In this document: positions 34,786 to 43,886 of the stretch, piece after piece | Layout: each line of letters starts with the position of its first letter | Numbering within the stretch: position 1 is the first letter of the stretch | Assembly: GCF_034008315.1 (NCBI RefSeq) | Contig: NZ_CP125377.1 | Span: forward strand, 1,500,001 to 1,564,000 | Direction of reading: 5' to 3' | DNA: 64,000 bases | Source: Pseudomonas sp. P8_241 | GTDB lineage: Bacteria > Pseudomonadota > Gammaproteobacteria > Pseudomonadales > Pseudomonadaceae | The notes under the pieces: generated by a model | What the model was told of the DNA's origin: nothing | What the model saw: the letters and a program-made list of their open reading frames with translations, nothing else | Databases searched by the model: none | Program-made: the position numbers and the translations under genes

Positions 34786-35094
34786 TCACAGTTGTTGAAG
34801 AAGCCGCTCCAGCACTGCCTGTTCTTGAGTGCTCAACAAAAAGATCGGGTCTAAACCATCATGGACGACGCTCTCGAATGACCAGCGTCGGCCGTCAGGA
34901 CTGATGCACTCATCGCAATAGTCGAGCTCGCCGCAATCGTTAAAGATCACGAGGTGCCAACCTTCAACTTCGATGTGGAAAAGCCCGGCGAAAATTTCGT
35001 CCCAGGACTGTGCGCATGCTCTCTTCATGGTGCGGCGCTTCAGTGTGATGTCTTTGAGCACTTGGCAGACATCTTGCGCCGTGAGCGGAGGCAT
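34786..35094 (-). CDS. Small conserved Pseudomonas hypothetical protein (DUF7693-like)
   Basis: 102 residues: LTAQDVCQVLKDITLKRRTM, then QSWDEIFAGLFHIEVEGWHL, then FNDCGELDYCDECISPDGR and a helical end STQEQAVLERLLQQL. It looks like a small single-domain protein recurrent in Pseudomonas; the family number is from memory. The ribosome site is weak. It sits between the paralogue family and gmtX. Confidence 0.6.
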   Translation of the reverse strand: MPPLTAQDVCQVLKDITLKRRTMKRACAQSWDEIFAGLFHIEVEGWHLVIFNDCGELDYCDECISPDGRRWSFESVVHDGLDPIFLLSTQEQAVLERLLQQL

Positions 35095-35149
35095 GGAAGT
35101 TATTTTGGAGCTTCTTGTGTCATGGAAATGTGCCTGATGAATCGCAGGG

Positions 35150-35749
35150 TTAGTAAAGACTAGACTTCCACTTAAGGTAGGCAGAGAATAAATTACTCGG
35201 GACGATTACCGGGCGTCCAGGGGACGGTTCTACCAGTGCTCCCTCATGGATTTCACAGAATTCACTAAAGTGGTGGATAACCATTTGAGCAATTGTCATG
35301 CCGTCATTGCGTTCGGTGGTGGCAATGTAGGTATCTGCCCTGCGGCCGTGAATCTCCTGAAGAGAATGAAGCTCGTCAAGAGTAATTGAGTGTTCGTTGC
35401 TGAGCCTCAGCAATTTGAATCTGAGCTCAGCGATCTCGGCGCTATCTTGAGCGTTTCGGTCGTTGTATCGCCCCAGCCACATGTCCAGCCTTGGACGATA
35501 AGTCTTAGATTTCAAAAGCGAGGACGCCCTGCAAGTTTTCACTGTAGAGATTTTTATATTCAAACTTTTGATTGCCTCCAACGCCTTACGTTCTTCAGTG
35601 GAAATGGCATCTGCAAGGTATTTAGCCAAATAGGTCACTAGCTCAAATTTCATCTTGCGTTCATCTAGTTCAAGCAATGTATCCTCAATAATTTTCAGTC
35701 TCTGCTGGATACGATCTTGCTGCCATCGATATGTATTTGGCGTTTTCAT
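35150..35749 (-). CDS. gmtX: Gamma-mobile-trio protein GmtX (TnpC-like accessory protein)
   Basis: 199 residues, mostly alpha-helical and charged: RIQQRLKIIEDTLLELDERK then a second coiled-coil-like part AELRFKLLRLSNEHSITLDE. The ATG overlaps the stop of the 1100-residue gene by 4 bp (ATGA), so it is translationally coupled as the last of three genes. Tn554-like elements have the same order (two tyrosine recombinases and a small helical TnpC that directs insertion), so a DNA-binding or targeting helper is the likely role. Assignment rests on position, size and fold type. Confidence 0.7.
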   Translation of the reverse strand: MKTPNTYRWQQDRIQQRLKIIEDTLLELDERKMKFELVTYLAKYLADAISTEERKALEAIKSLNIKISTVKTCRASSLLKSKTYRPRLDMWLGRYNDRNAQDSAEIAELRFKLLRLSNEHSITLDELHSLQEIHGRRADTYIATTERNDGMTIAQMVIHHFSEFCEIHEGALVEPSPGRPVIVPSNLFSAYLKWKSSLY

Positions 35750-38700
35750 TCATCGCTCCTAGGTTCACTTTTTGTAAGTCGGTAGGAGAGCATTGTTTGC
35801 GCCCAATCGCTGTCCTCAAGATTTATGAGCCGAACAAATTGATCAATGTCCAACTTATCGAAATCGAGGTTGGAGCGGATCATCCCGGCTAGCTTTACGG
35901 CACTCGGGAAGCTGGAGGGCATCATCGCCGCCCCCGTGATATCGCCGTCATTGATCATGAGAAGCCGGGTGGCGCGATCAATCTTGTATTCGAAATCTCT
36001 GGACATGGACTCAGGGTGAGTGCAAACGCTACTAAGCCTTGTGAGAAATCCTTCGACCGAATCAGGACGGTACTCAGATCGAGACAATTCCTGAACAACA
36101 GTGCTCCTGTCGGAAACGATGAGATCTCTACCTGCAGTTTCCTGATTCGCCTCCTGCTGCAATTCGATTTTCGCCCACAGAACTTCCTCAACGAACATCC
36201 AGCTGATTACGTCCTTAGCTGCATTCTTCACCTCTTCTTGCAGGCGGCTGATTTCGGCAAGTGAGACTTCGCGACTGGCGCTGTATTTCTCGAAGACTTT
36301 GGAGGTGCTTTGATATTCTTCGGCAATCTTCTGCCGGTGTGCCTCAATCGCAGGAAGGTTATGCGTTGAAAACACAGCAAATGGGCATTGGGCACACCTC
36401 TTCTGGCCCCCGAATTTCTGTAGTATTTGCTGTGGACAAATAAAGTTGTACGGGCAGATGTGTGTGTAGCATGCGCCTAGGCTCAGCGACCTATCAGTCG
36501 CTATGAGTTTCAATCCAGTCATCTCGCGGGGGCTGTTGGACGTTGGGAAGGAGTAGAGTCCAAGCTTATCAATGGCACTCGGTAAAGTACCTTGCCTCGC
36601 GGAGCATTCGAGCATGTCGCGAGTCTCCGCCATAGAGAATGAAGGGTTGAACGAGTTAGTTAGGTACCACGCGGAATCTCTATTGTTAAATACCCCCTCT
36701 AATCTATCTATAAGCAGGTGATGTCCTTTATTATATTTAATAATGGTACTAAGGCTTTGTCCTGTGAGTAGAGCGACAGCCTCTGGCGGCAGATTAATGG
36801 ACATGTCAGTAATGAAAGAAGCCCGTGCGCCATGAGGCGTTGCATATGCTCGAAGCGAAATAGGACAGTAGTCACCCTGATACATTCTGTTAGTAGAAGA
36901 GCCCTGTACAACCAAAACGTCGTCAGGGTCGATCTTATTGACCCACTCCTCCCAAGTGAAAAAAGTCTTTGCAGGTTTTTTTCTCAGTGGTAAGAAACCT
37001 ATAATTGGATTCCGCTCGGTTGTGGTTTCTTTGAGCCAAGTTTGGAAGTTAAGACAATGATAATTCCAGAGCCTAGTGTATTGCCCATCAGTAAACGGGT
37101 CGCCCGTGACAGGGTTGGATACAAATAATGGAAGGATTTTACCCCAGTGGGAATTCGGCTCATGATCATAAAAAATCTTTTTTTCAAAGCCGTTAACACC
37201 AACTTCATTGATCATAAAATCGCGCCAGCGCCGTTGATCGTCAAGTAACCAAAGATTGCCCATCGTTGTGAGAATGATTACAGGGATTTTATGAACTTTA
37301 TCGGTGTTAAGCCATAAAGTGGTGAGCTGTAATGACTCTCGTGATAGTCTTTGCGAGATGCGGTCGTAAGTCTCTACATCCAACCACTGTAGAGTCTGTC
37401 CTCTCACGCCGCACTCTAATAAGAATAAACTGAATATAACCGATCCAGGATGGTAATAGGGTGCGTGATCATGAGTAACGAAATGGAATGTTTCCGGATG
37501 TAAGCGTCGGATATAGCTGACCTTTCCCTCGTAGAACATAATAGGTACAAACCCTAAGTCGACCGTGTCCACATGTGAGTTCTGAAGCTTGGCTTTCTCT
37601 ACTAATGATTTGACATGACTTGAATTCGTTAGGAAATATTCAGCTCCGGCGTGTAAGGCATTATGATATGCAATGAATTGCCTAAGCTGTTCGCCGGTGA
37701 AGACATTCTTGGTGACATTCGAATATTTTTTGCTCGCGGGAAGGCTTCGCACGGGTTGGCTGATTCCGGAGCATCCTTCTAGCTCGCTACCGAAATCTCT
37801 AAGATAACTAAAGAAAGTGCGAAATTCTGACTGGCTACCGTTGCTTTCAATGTAACCTATTGCTCGAAATAGCTCGCACAATGAAAGTGGTCTTTCTGGC
37901 GATTCAGGCAATTGGCAGTCGTAATGTACAGATCCGCTGAATTTTGAAGGCGTAGCGGGATATTTGAATTTAGTAGTTGGGTTCTGCAAGAGCCACAGTG
38001 GCAAATAAACAAATAGATAGAGGTTTAACTTGCCGAAAGCTAAGCGAAGGCTCTTCGGCTTTTCAAGTGATTGGTGGTCAATAAAGGACTTCTCGGCTGA
38101 TAACCACGCCCTCATCGCTGTAATAAATATTTCACAGTCCTGATGAATGTGGAGATCAACTCTGTAGCCTCTCAGGGTGTCGCAGGAGAAACTGCTAACC
38201 CCATACCGGCGGTATTTAGCTAGTCCTAACGTGATTTCAAAGGGCGAGCTATATTTCTTGAGTAAATCAATGATTATGGCCTCATAGCTGCTATATTGAA
38301 CTGCGGCTGAGTCATTCGCGATTATTGATAGTGCTACCCACCGTTCTACATCTTCTGACACTCTTTTGGGAAATCGTTTGCACAGAGTTTGTGCAATTTG
38401 AATAGTGGGAATTGGAAGGATCTGATTTCGTTTGTTTTTAAGCTGCGCTACCCGAAGCTCCTGAAGATCGGCAGTATTGATGTCTTCTGGTGAGAAGAAT
38501 GATGACATTAAAATGGATTTAATCCCAGTTTGCCAAAGTCGCTGTGCCGCAGTGTAACTTCGCTTGCCGTCCCCTGGGTTATTATTTGAGTTGGTCTCAA
38601 GGTCAAGGAATGGGTGAATTGTTTCGCAGTAAAATAACTTCTGTACTTCTGGCAGCGAAGTGATTGAGCCTTGAGGGCGAGTGAAGTTGTGTGAAAGTAT

Positions 38701-39048
38701 TGCGGTTTTATTTTTTTGGAGGTAAACAAATATTAATCGTATAATCGTTTTTGAAGGCTTGATATCTGTCTTTGTTAGTGTAGAGAAATACAAGCGCTGC
38801 CGTCGATCTTTTGAGTGTTGAGCCTCGGATTTGTTGCAGGCTACATACGCATACCATTCAGTCAGCAAGATCTCTATTTGTTCGGGTGGATGAAGTATGA
38901 ATAAGGTTTCAATTTTTTTCATAGCTGTGCGGAAGTTTTTACCGGTATTCGTAAAAACTTTAATTATTAATTCTAGGCTAGCCGATGCATGTAGATGCAG
39001 GTCGGACTTGTTGGCAAGGAATATCATTTTTTTTGTCAGGTTTATCAT
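35746..39048 (-). CDS. gmtZ: Gamma-mobile-trio integrase GmtZ (large tyrosine recombinase-like)
   Basis: 1100 residues. A long N-terminal region of unknown fold is followed by a tyrosine-recombinase-type catalytic part: box-I Arg in LECGVRGQTLQWLD, box-II HGARASFIT (HxxR), LTGQSLSTIIKYNKGH where the usual His/Trp before the Tyr is Gln and the Tyr nucleophile follows. Near the C-terminus a Cys cluster (CYTHICPYNFICPQQ then RCAQCPFAVF) is a probable zinc site, as in Tn554-type TnpB. It overlaps both neighbours by 4 bp. Low GC and codon use differ from the flanking chromosome. Confidence 0.78.
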   Translation of the reverse strand: MINLTKKMIFLANKSDLHLHASASLELIIKVFTNTGKNFRTAMKKIETLFILHPPEQIEILLTEWYAYVACNKSEAQHSKDRRQRLYFSTLTKTDIKPSKTIIRLIFVYLQKNKTAILSHNFTRPQGSITSLPEVQKLFYCETIHPFLDLETNSNNNPGDGKRSYTAAQRLWQTGIKSILMSSFFSPEDINTADLQELRVAQLKNKRNQILPIPTIQIAQTLCKRFPKRVSEDVERWVALSIIANDSAAVQYSSYEAIIIDLLKKYSSPFEITLGLAKYRRYGVSSFSCDTLRGYRVDLHIHQDCEIFITAMRAWLSAEKSFIDHQSLEKPKSLRLAFGKLNLYLFVYLPLWLLQNPTTKFKYPATPSKFSGSVHYDCQLPESPERPLSLCELFRAIGYIESNGSQSEFRTFFSYLRDFGSELEGCSGISQPVRSLPASKKYSNVTKNVFTGEQLRQFIAYHNALHAGAEYFLTNSSHVKSLVEKAKLQNSHVDTVDLGFVPIMFYEGKVSYIRRLHPETFHFVTHDHAPYYHPGSVIFSLFLLECGVRGQTLQWLDVETYDRISQRLSRESLQLTTLWLNTDKVHKIPVIILTTMGNLWLLDDQRRWRDFMINEVGVNGFEKKIFYDHEPNSHWGKILPLFVSNPVTGDPFTDGQYTRLWNYHCLNFQTWLKETTTERNPIIGFLPLRKKPAKTFFTWEEWVNKIDPDDVLVVQGSSTNRMYQGDYCPISLRAYATPHGARASFITDMSINLPPEAVALLTGQSLSTIIKYNKGHHLLIDRLEGVFNNRDSAWYLTNSFNPSFSMAETRDMLECSARQGTLPSAIDKLGLYSFPTSNSPREMTGLKLIATDRSLSLGACYTHICPYNFICPQQILQKFGGQKRCAQCPFAVFSTHNLPAIEAHRQKIAEEYQSTSKVFEKYSASREVSLAEISRLQEEVKNAAKDVISWMFVEEVLWAKIELQQEANQETAGRDLIVSDRSTVVQELSRSEYRPDSVEGFLTRLSSVCTHPESMSRDFEYKIDRATRLLMINDGDITGAAMMPSSFPSAVKLAGMIRSNLDFDKLDIDQFVRLINLEDSDWAQTMLSYRLTKSEPRSDE

Positions 39049-40478
39049 GCTAACGCACTCTCATGTACCTGTTGGCGCAGTTTTTCCTTGAAGGTTTTCA
39101 AGCGTTCCTCTAAATATTGAATTTGGAATTCAGTGCTCGATTTAGTATCACCGTGCTTCCTTAGATAATTGGCATAAGATATTTTTTCAAGCAAAATTTC
39201 CCAGTCAACTTTCGCATATTTTTGAAGGCTACGAATGTCTTTGTGGCCCGTGAGTAACATCAATTCGCTATCGGTCAATCCTTGTCCTTTGCTGTGTTCC
39301 ACATAGTTTTTAAGGAAATAGATGTTGCTATGACGAAGACTGTGAAGACCAAGTTTACTTGCGATATGCGGCTGATCAGGGAGGGCTCTTGCCGCTGCTT
39401 TCTTAAATTGATGCAAAATCACTGATGAATAGTCGCAGAGGTATAATGGCTTTCCGCTCTTGTCATGAAATACAAAGTTGTGCCCACAACTAGCCTTGTA
39501 TTCGTAGCGAATATAAAGCTCAAGGTTGTGAAAGAAGAAGCTTCCATATGGCTCTAACATAACTGTAAGGGGGGTGCTACGACCCTTCCATTCCAGTTTG
39601 TTTCTTTCAATTTCACTAATTCCCCGATAGGCATCGCCTGGATTTTTCCGCGTATTGGGATTGACGAGAAGAATTTCACGTGTCGATAAGTTGATGTCTT
39701 GCCAGAGGATTTGATCGGCCTCCGAGTCGCGCGCGTTAGTCGCCCCCATCAATGAATAGAGGCAGGCGTTACGGTAGCTGCTAGCACTTGCAATAAGATC
39801 TGAGATTTTCTCAAGAGGGAAAAATTGATGCTCTTCGAGAGTTTTCACGAAATTTTCCTCGTATGGAATATGGCTGGTGAAGGAGATTCGACTCATTTTG
39901 CTGCCGGTAGCGGCAGTCATTGGAGTAGTATGCTGCCTCATTGCCGCCTTTTCCTTGCCCTGAATCTTGATGATATTAGAGGTTATCTTCATCAAGCTTT
40001 CAATGAGGATAGAAGTTTCAGGTTGTTCAACAACCAAACCGTTCTCAACGTACTCGTTATACGTCTGTTGAATTGTATTTATGCTGTCCAGGAATGGCGT
40101 GATGCAGGAGTGGTAAGCTTTTGATGTTGATACACTGACCATTGGGGATGGTTTTGCTTCGCAGATAAAACGGACTATCTCAGAGCTACTTGCCACTCCC
40201 GCCGTCAGGTAGGAGTGGTATCCGCGATAAAGCATGTTCACCTCGGGTTTCGTTGGCTGGATGTATTTAAGGCCTTCGAGGAAGTAGTCTAAGAAGTTAG
40301 AAGTGCACGGGCCCGTCATCCTGATGGTTTGATGATGTCGGCCGATTTCAATCAAGTTACGCATATGAATTGTAAGTGGCGTGAATTCCATACCGTATTT
40401 TTTTTCGTCAGCGTATCGAAGAACGTGGTGTTCTTTGCCGAGGTAGATGGCTTTCGTGTAGAAAAAGTTATTAAGCAT
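39045..40478 (-). CDS. gmtY: Gamma-mobile-trio recombinase GmtY (tyrosine recombinase)
   Basis: 477 residues from the ATG at 40478 with GGGAGA upstream; the longer frame starts with TTG and is rejected. The C-terminal catalytic domain has all the expected residues: Arg in GATNARDSEADQILW (about 265), LGLHSLRHSNIYFL (HxxR-H), LLTGHKDIRSLQKYAKVD with His and the nucleophile Tyr. It has the best complete active site of the trio and is the first gene, probably cutting and joining the element ends. The 1.8-kb gene-free DNA upstream should hold the element end. Confidence 0.82.
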   Translation of the reverse strand: MLNNFFYTKAIYLGKEHHVLRYADEKKYGMEFTPLTIHMRNLIEIGRHHQTIRMTGPCTSNFLDYFLEGLKYIQPTKPEVNMLYRGYHSYLTAGVASSSEIVRFICEAKPSPMVSVSTSKAYHSCITPFLDSINTIQQTYNEYVENGLVVEQPETSILIESLMKITSNIIKIQGKEKAAMRQHTTPMTAATGSKMSRISFTSHIPYEENFVKTLEEHQFFPLEKISDLIASASSYRNACLYSLMGATNARDSEADQILWQDINLSTREILLVNPNTRKNPGDAYRGISEIERNKLEWKGRSTPLTVMLEPYGSFFFHNLELYIRYEYKASCGHNFVFHDKSGKPLYLCDYSSVILHQFKKAAARALPDQPHIASKLGLHSLRHSNIYFLKNYVEHSKGQGLTDSELMLLTGHKDIRSLQKYAKVDWEILLEKISYANYLRKHGDTKSSTEFQIQYLEERLKTFKEKLRQQVHESALA

Positions 40479-40529
40479 GATCGATCTCCCACAGATAACT
40501 CGTCTGCCGTGGTGGAGGAAGATTTTCAA

Positions 40530-42250
40530 AGGTGAAGGACATTCGTTTGGTGACTCTAGATAGGGCCTTAGAGGCGTGTCAACAGCAAATTTTCGGCACT
40601 ATCAAGTTAATAAATAGCGGGATTTATATAATAACTTGTCAATTTATAATGAATTATTTTCTGGGCGGATGGTTTAAGTGTCTGATTTCTATCTGGTTTT
40701 GCTAGGTATTGTTTTCCGATACTCAGTGACGTTTTTTTGCGCTGTTTCTAAATTCATGAATTTACTGGTTTTTTAAGAGTGCGCTTGCTGCGCTTACGGT
40801 ATTGTTTTTGATGTGTTTCGTGGCGCAATAAACGGGTCTACTTATAGTTTACTCTTAAACTAGCTGACAAATGGTATCGCTTTCCTAGACCAGAGGCAGT
40901 CCATTCCACTTACCGCTTTGGCGGTGAGCCAAAAAAGTCTTCGGTTCGTATCGTTATTTTTTTGAAGCGCGCCGTATCCAACCTGTACCGAGGGCTTTCG
41001 TGAGGCCTTCCATGTTTTCTATCCGTCGGCGTGAAGGCAATTTACAGCTGCTTTCACGGCTCAATCCATCCGAGTAGCTCAACCCGGCAGTGTCTGAGCT
41101 TTTCAGTCTTCGATCTCGCTCGGCTTTTGCAGCAGGCAGAATTTCGTCAACTTCGAATCAGTGCTTCGGTGTGCGGCGATTACACAGATGACGGCACAAT
41201 TTTCACAACGGGTATCTCCATCGCGGTGTCGGTGTATGCATTCCCCGCGAATTCTTCGCCATGCAACCGTTCGCCATGGATATAGGCCTCTATTCGAATA
41301 AATGTTGGTTAGCTACTTCGCCTGATGCATGGGGGAAAGGGGTTTGCTTTCTTCGGCCTCGGTTGAACTAAGGGTATGAATTATGATGATGCCATGGCGT
41401 TGCAGTTGGCCTTTTTTTGCAAATAACTATTGATGATGCCGAGGATCGCGGGTTCCATTTGGTTGATCCTTGCTGGAATTTCACGAAGTAATATCTGTGA
41501 GGCCGGCGCAGTCAGGGGCTGGCTCGCGAACTGGAGCGTGATGAGGTATTTCACGGCGCATTTGTGCTAAGGCCGCATCGCTCAGGAAGAATCTGTTCTC
41601 CTATATATGTGTGCAATGCGGATACGCAGCATCGTATCAAAGGGTAGGGTTTTCCACTGCCGGAGGCCCTAAGGGGAAAGCCGCGTGATCATCCTGAGCA
41701 AGTCACTCCATGGAAAAACCTGATCCATTCCGCGAGGAAGCGTATGCGGCGTGTCCGTTCGCATTAGTCGGCATACTTAAGTGGAAAGAACCTAATCTGG
41801 CCCATGGACTGGTGGGATTAGTTATCGGGCGTTTTTCAGGAATTTTTTTTGGGTGGGGGCGCCAGATCCCTTGAAAATCTTTTGTGGTTTGGGCACGCCC
41901 TTTGGTGAACTGACGAGTAAGCACATTGGGCAGAGCTACGTAGTGAGAGCAAGTGCGCGTACGACAGCGGCTCACAACCAGCACCAATGTGGGACGTCGA
42001 GGGGTCATTTGCTGCTTGCCAGAGGGCGGGAGTACACGGGGTCGTTCAGGGTCTAAAAGGGTAGGAGACCTGCCACTCGAATTAGCTGTCAACAGGGGAT
42101 TGGACTCCTGTTGACAGCAGACTCGCTGCCCACTGATTTTCTTTACTTTTCACAGAGATGTCGTAACGTAACCATCTTGCTAGGCCGGGGGTACCACAGA
42201 TAAAGGTTCGAACCTGCCCTGGGACACCACTCATTATCAGCCTTCAGCTG
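40530..42250. other. Gene-free region between gmtY and the IS element
   Basis: About 1.7 kb with no convincing gene on either strand. The ORFs present are short, lack ribosome sites and have odd composition. Short coding-like fragments occur, for example near 40865-40995 (ADKWYRFPRPEAVHSTYRFG without a start codon), so decayed genes are likely. One end of the mobile island should lie here. A tRNA-tail-like sequence is at 42195-42228. Confidence 0.5.
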
Positions 42251-42252
42251 TC

Positions 42253-42295
42253 AAAAAAAGCCTCTCCAGAATTTTGATCTGGAGGGGCTTTTTTG
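42253..42295. terminator. Strong bidirectional intrinsic terminator
   Basis: A-run, 8-bp GC-containing arms extended by flanking A/T, loop ATTTTGA, then a T6 run; the arms match over about 17 bp with one G-U type mismatch. It works in either direction. It lies just downstream of the tRNA-tail-like sequence and ends 7 bp before the IS3 element. Confidence 0.8.
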
Positions 42296-42355
42296 TACAC
42301 CTTGTCCCGTCCTGAATAAGGTTTACACCTTCTGACCTATTTTCAGGAGGGAGCA

Positions 42356-42757
42356 ATGGATTCGGGGAAAAGGCGCAGTCAGCGCGATTACACGCTGGCT
42401 TTTAAATTGTCGGTGGTCGATCAGGTCGAAAAGGGCGAGTTGAGTTATAAAGAGGCTCAACGGCGCTATGGCATCCAGGGTCGGTCAACGGTGTTGGTGT
42501 GGTTACGCAAGCATGGTCGGCAGGATTGGAGCCAAGGCGCGTCTATTCGAGTGCTGAGGAAGAGTTCCATGGCCGAGTCCACGGTACCGCTGTCACCCGA
42601 GCAGCGGATCAAAGAGCTTGAAGAACAGCTTGAACTGAGCAATCAAAAGGCTCTGTTTTTCGAGGCTGTCGTAAACGTCTTGAAGAACGACTACGGTGTA
42701 TCCATCGTAAAAAAGCGACCCGGCAAGTCCTCGCGCAAGGGCAAGTCAAAGACCTGA
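42356..42757 (+). CDS. IS3-family transposase OrfA
   Basis: 133 residues, strong AGGAGGG ribosome site. The N-terminal helix-turn-helix (SQRDYTLAFKLSVVDQVEKG, then YKEAQRRYGIQGRSTVLVWL) binds the IS ends, and a leucine-zipper-like helix follows (EQRIKELEEQLELSNQKALF). At 42709-42715 an A6G slippery heptamer lets about a fraction of ribosomes shift -1 into OrfB and make the OrfAB transposase. Confidence 0.93.
   Translation: MDSGKRRSQRDYTLAFKLSVVDQVEKGELSYKEAQRRYGIQGRSTVLVWLRKHGRQDWSQGASIRVLRKSSMAESTVPLSPEQRIKELEEQLELSNQKALFFEAVVNVLKNDYGVSIVKKRPGKSSRKGKSKT
42709..42715 (+). promoter_or_regulatory. Programmed -1 frameshift heptamer A6G
   Basis: AAAAAAG in the OrfA phase A-AAA-AAG, and the OrfB frame is open from exactly this point. 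It is the usual IS3-family signal for OrfAB synthesis. Confidence 0.85.
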
Positions 42758-42780
42758 GTATCAGCAGGGCTTGCCTGTTC

Positions 42781-43578
42781 ATGGGCATTTCACGTCAGGC
42801 TTACTACAAGCGCAACCGAGCGTTTGATGCGAAGGCTAGCGACGATCAAAAGGTCGTGGATTTCGTCTTGGAAAAGCGGCGGCGTCAGCCAAGGCTGGGA
42901 ACACGCAAGCTGCATTATATGCTGCATGCCGAAGCAGAAACGAGTCTGCGGGTGGGGCGCGATCGCCTGTTCAGCATCCTGCGAGAAGCGCGAGAATTGG
43001 TCCCTCGCAAGCGGGCATACCACAAGACCACCCACAGCCATCATCGATTTCGCCGCCATCCAAACCTACTCAAGGCAGGCCCGCAGCAAATCATTGCCTG
43101 TGCTCCTGAGCAAGTTTGGGTTGCGGATATAACCTATCTGCCTACCCAGGAGAGCGTTGCTTATCTGAGCCTGATCACCGACGCCTACTCGCGTAAAATA
43201 GTGGGACATCATGTGCATGAGAGCTTGCATACAGAGTCGGTGCTCAAAGCGCTGAAGAAGGCTGTAGGAGGAAGGAAAACCAAGCAGCCGCTGGTTCATC
43301 ACTCAGACCGTGGGGCGCAGTATTGCTCCGACCTTTATCAGCGTTTTCACACCAAGCACGGGGTCATTTGTTCGATGACCGATGGCTATGACTGCTATCA
43401 GAACGCGATGGCGGAGCGAATAAACGGGATTTTGAAGACGGAGTTTTTGCTGCATCGCCCCAAGAACCTGGCCGACGCGGTGAGAATGGTTGATGAATCG
43501 GTGCTGATCTACAACGCGGAGCGGCCACATCTGGCCTTGAAATACAAAACGCCCGATGCGGTGCATCGGGCGTTTTGA
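42781..43578 (+). CDS. IS3-family transposase OrfB (DDE catalytic part)
   Basis: 265 residues counted from the internal ATG; the open frame extends without stops back to the slippery site at 42709 (KKATRQVLAQGQVKDLSISR), so the functional product is the OrfAB fusion. It contains an HTH_21 region and the rve-type DDE core: VWVADITYLPT (first Asp), HHSDRGAQYCSDLY (second Asp) and NAMAERINGILKTE (Glu). It ends 37 bp before the right inverted repeat's outer edge. Confidence 0.93.
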   Translation: MGISRQAYYKRNRAFDAKASDDQKVVDFVLEKRRRQPRLGTRKLHYMLHAEAETSLRVGRDRLFSILREARELVPRKRAYHKTTHSHHRFRRHPNLLKAGPQQIIACAPEQVWVADITYLPTQESVAYLSLITDAYSRKIVGHHVHESLHTESVLKALKKAVGGRKTKQPLVHHSDRGAQYCSDLYQRFHTKHGVICSMTDGYDCYQNAMAERINGILKTEFLLHRPKNLADAVRMVDESVLIYNAERPHLALKYKTPDAVHRAF

Positions 43579-43615
43579 GACTGAAACAGGTGTAAACCTA
43601 TTTCAGGACTAGACA

Positions 43616-43886
43616 CCTCGAACAATCGAAAACCTGCGTGGAAACGCGGTCATTGTTCGGGAGGCAATCGAGGTTCTCAAGGGAATGCCATGGTTGGCCG
43701 ATAACCCGGACAGATCACGGATCTGTTCCTCTCCCGGGCTCGGTATGCGGGCTCAGTTATGAGAAGGTGGTTGATGGCCTCTGGCCGCCAGTTATTATCT
43801 GCGTGCCAAAACAGGCGTCGCCGAAGCTGAGTCCATCCGTGGATGTGCCATTGGGTTGTTCTTCTTAAATTGCCTGGAAGTCTTCG
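43616..43886. other. Short gene-free stretch with decayed coding fragments
   Basis: 271 bp between the IS and the response-regulator gene. One plus frame reads ENLRGNAVIVREAIEVLKGM before stops, and another SYYLRAKTGVAEAESIRGCA, hinting at a decayed gene at the island/chromosome junction. No promoter was picked out with confidence. Confidence 0.35.

Larger units (their letters stand above)
35150..40478 (-). mobile_element. Three-gene tyrosine-recombinase module (gmtYZX)
   Basis: Three overlapping genes (4-bp ATGA overlaps at both joints) forming one transcription unit. The order recombinase, large recombinase, small helical protein is that of gamma-mobile-trio islands and, more distantly, Tn554-like transposons. 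It marks the region to its left (roughly 22-35 kb) as likely cargo. Exact element ends are not identified. Confidence 0.65.
42303..43615 (+). mobile_element. Intact IS3-family insertion sequence (IS150-like group)
   Basis: 1313 bp with terminal inverted repeats of about 29 bp (both ends begin TGTC and share AGTCCTGAA/GTCCTGAATA and GGTTTACACCT) and a 3-bp target duplication CCT on both sides (42300-42302, 43616-43618). Two overlapping-frame genes encode OrfA and OrfB with a frameshift signal between them. No mutations are seen, so it is probably recent and active. Confidence 0.92.

Noticed and set aside
41031..41285. 84-residue plus-strand frame
   Set aside because: No ribosome site, Ser/Cys-rich, no conserved feature.
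41703..42092. 129-residue minus-strand frame near the IS
   Set aside because: Pro/Arg/Thr-rich composition, no ribosome site and no recognisable motif; likely random open frame in decayed DNA.
42185..42230. A tRNA gene suggested by GGTTCGAACC and a CCA end
   Set aside because: The T-stem and acceptor do not pair and no D or anticodon arm exists upstream, so it is not a tRNA; kept only as a possible attachment remnant.
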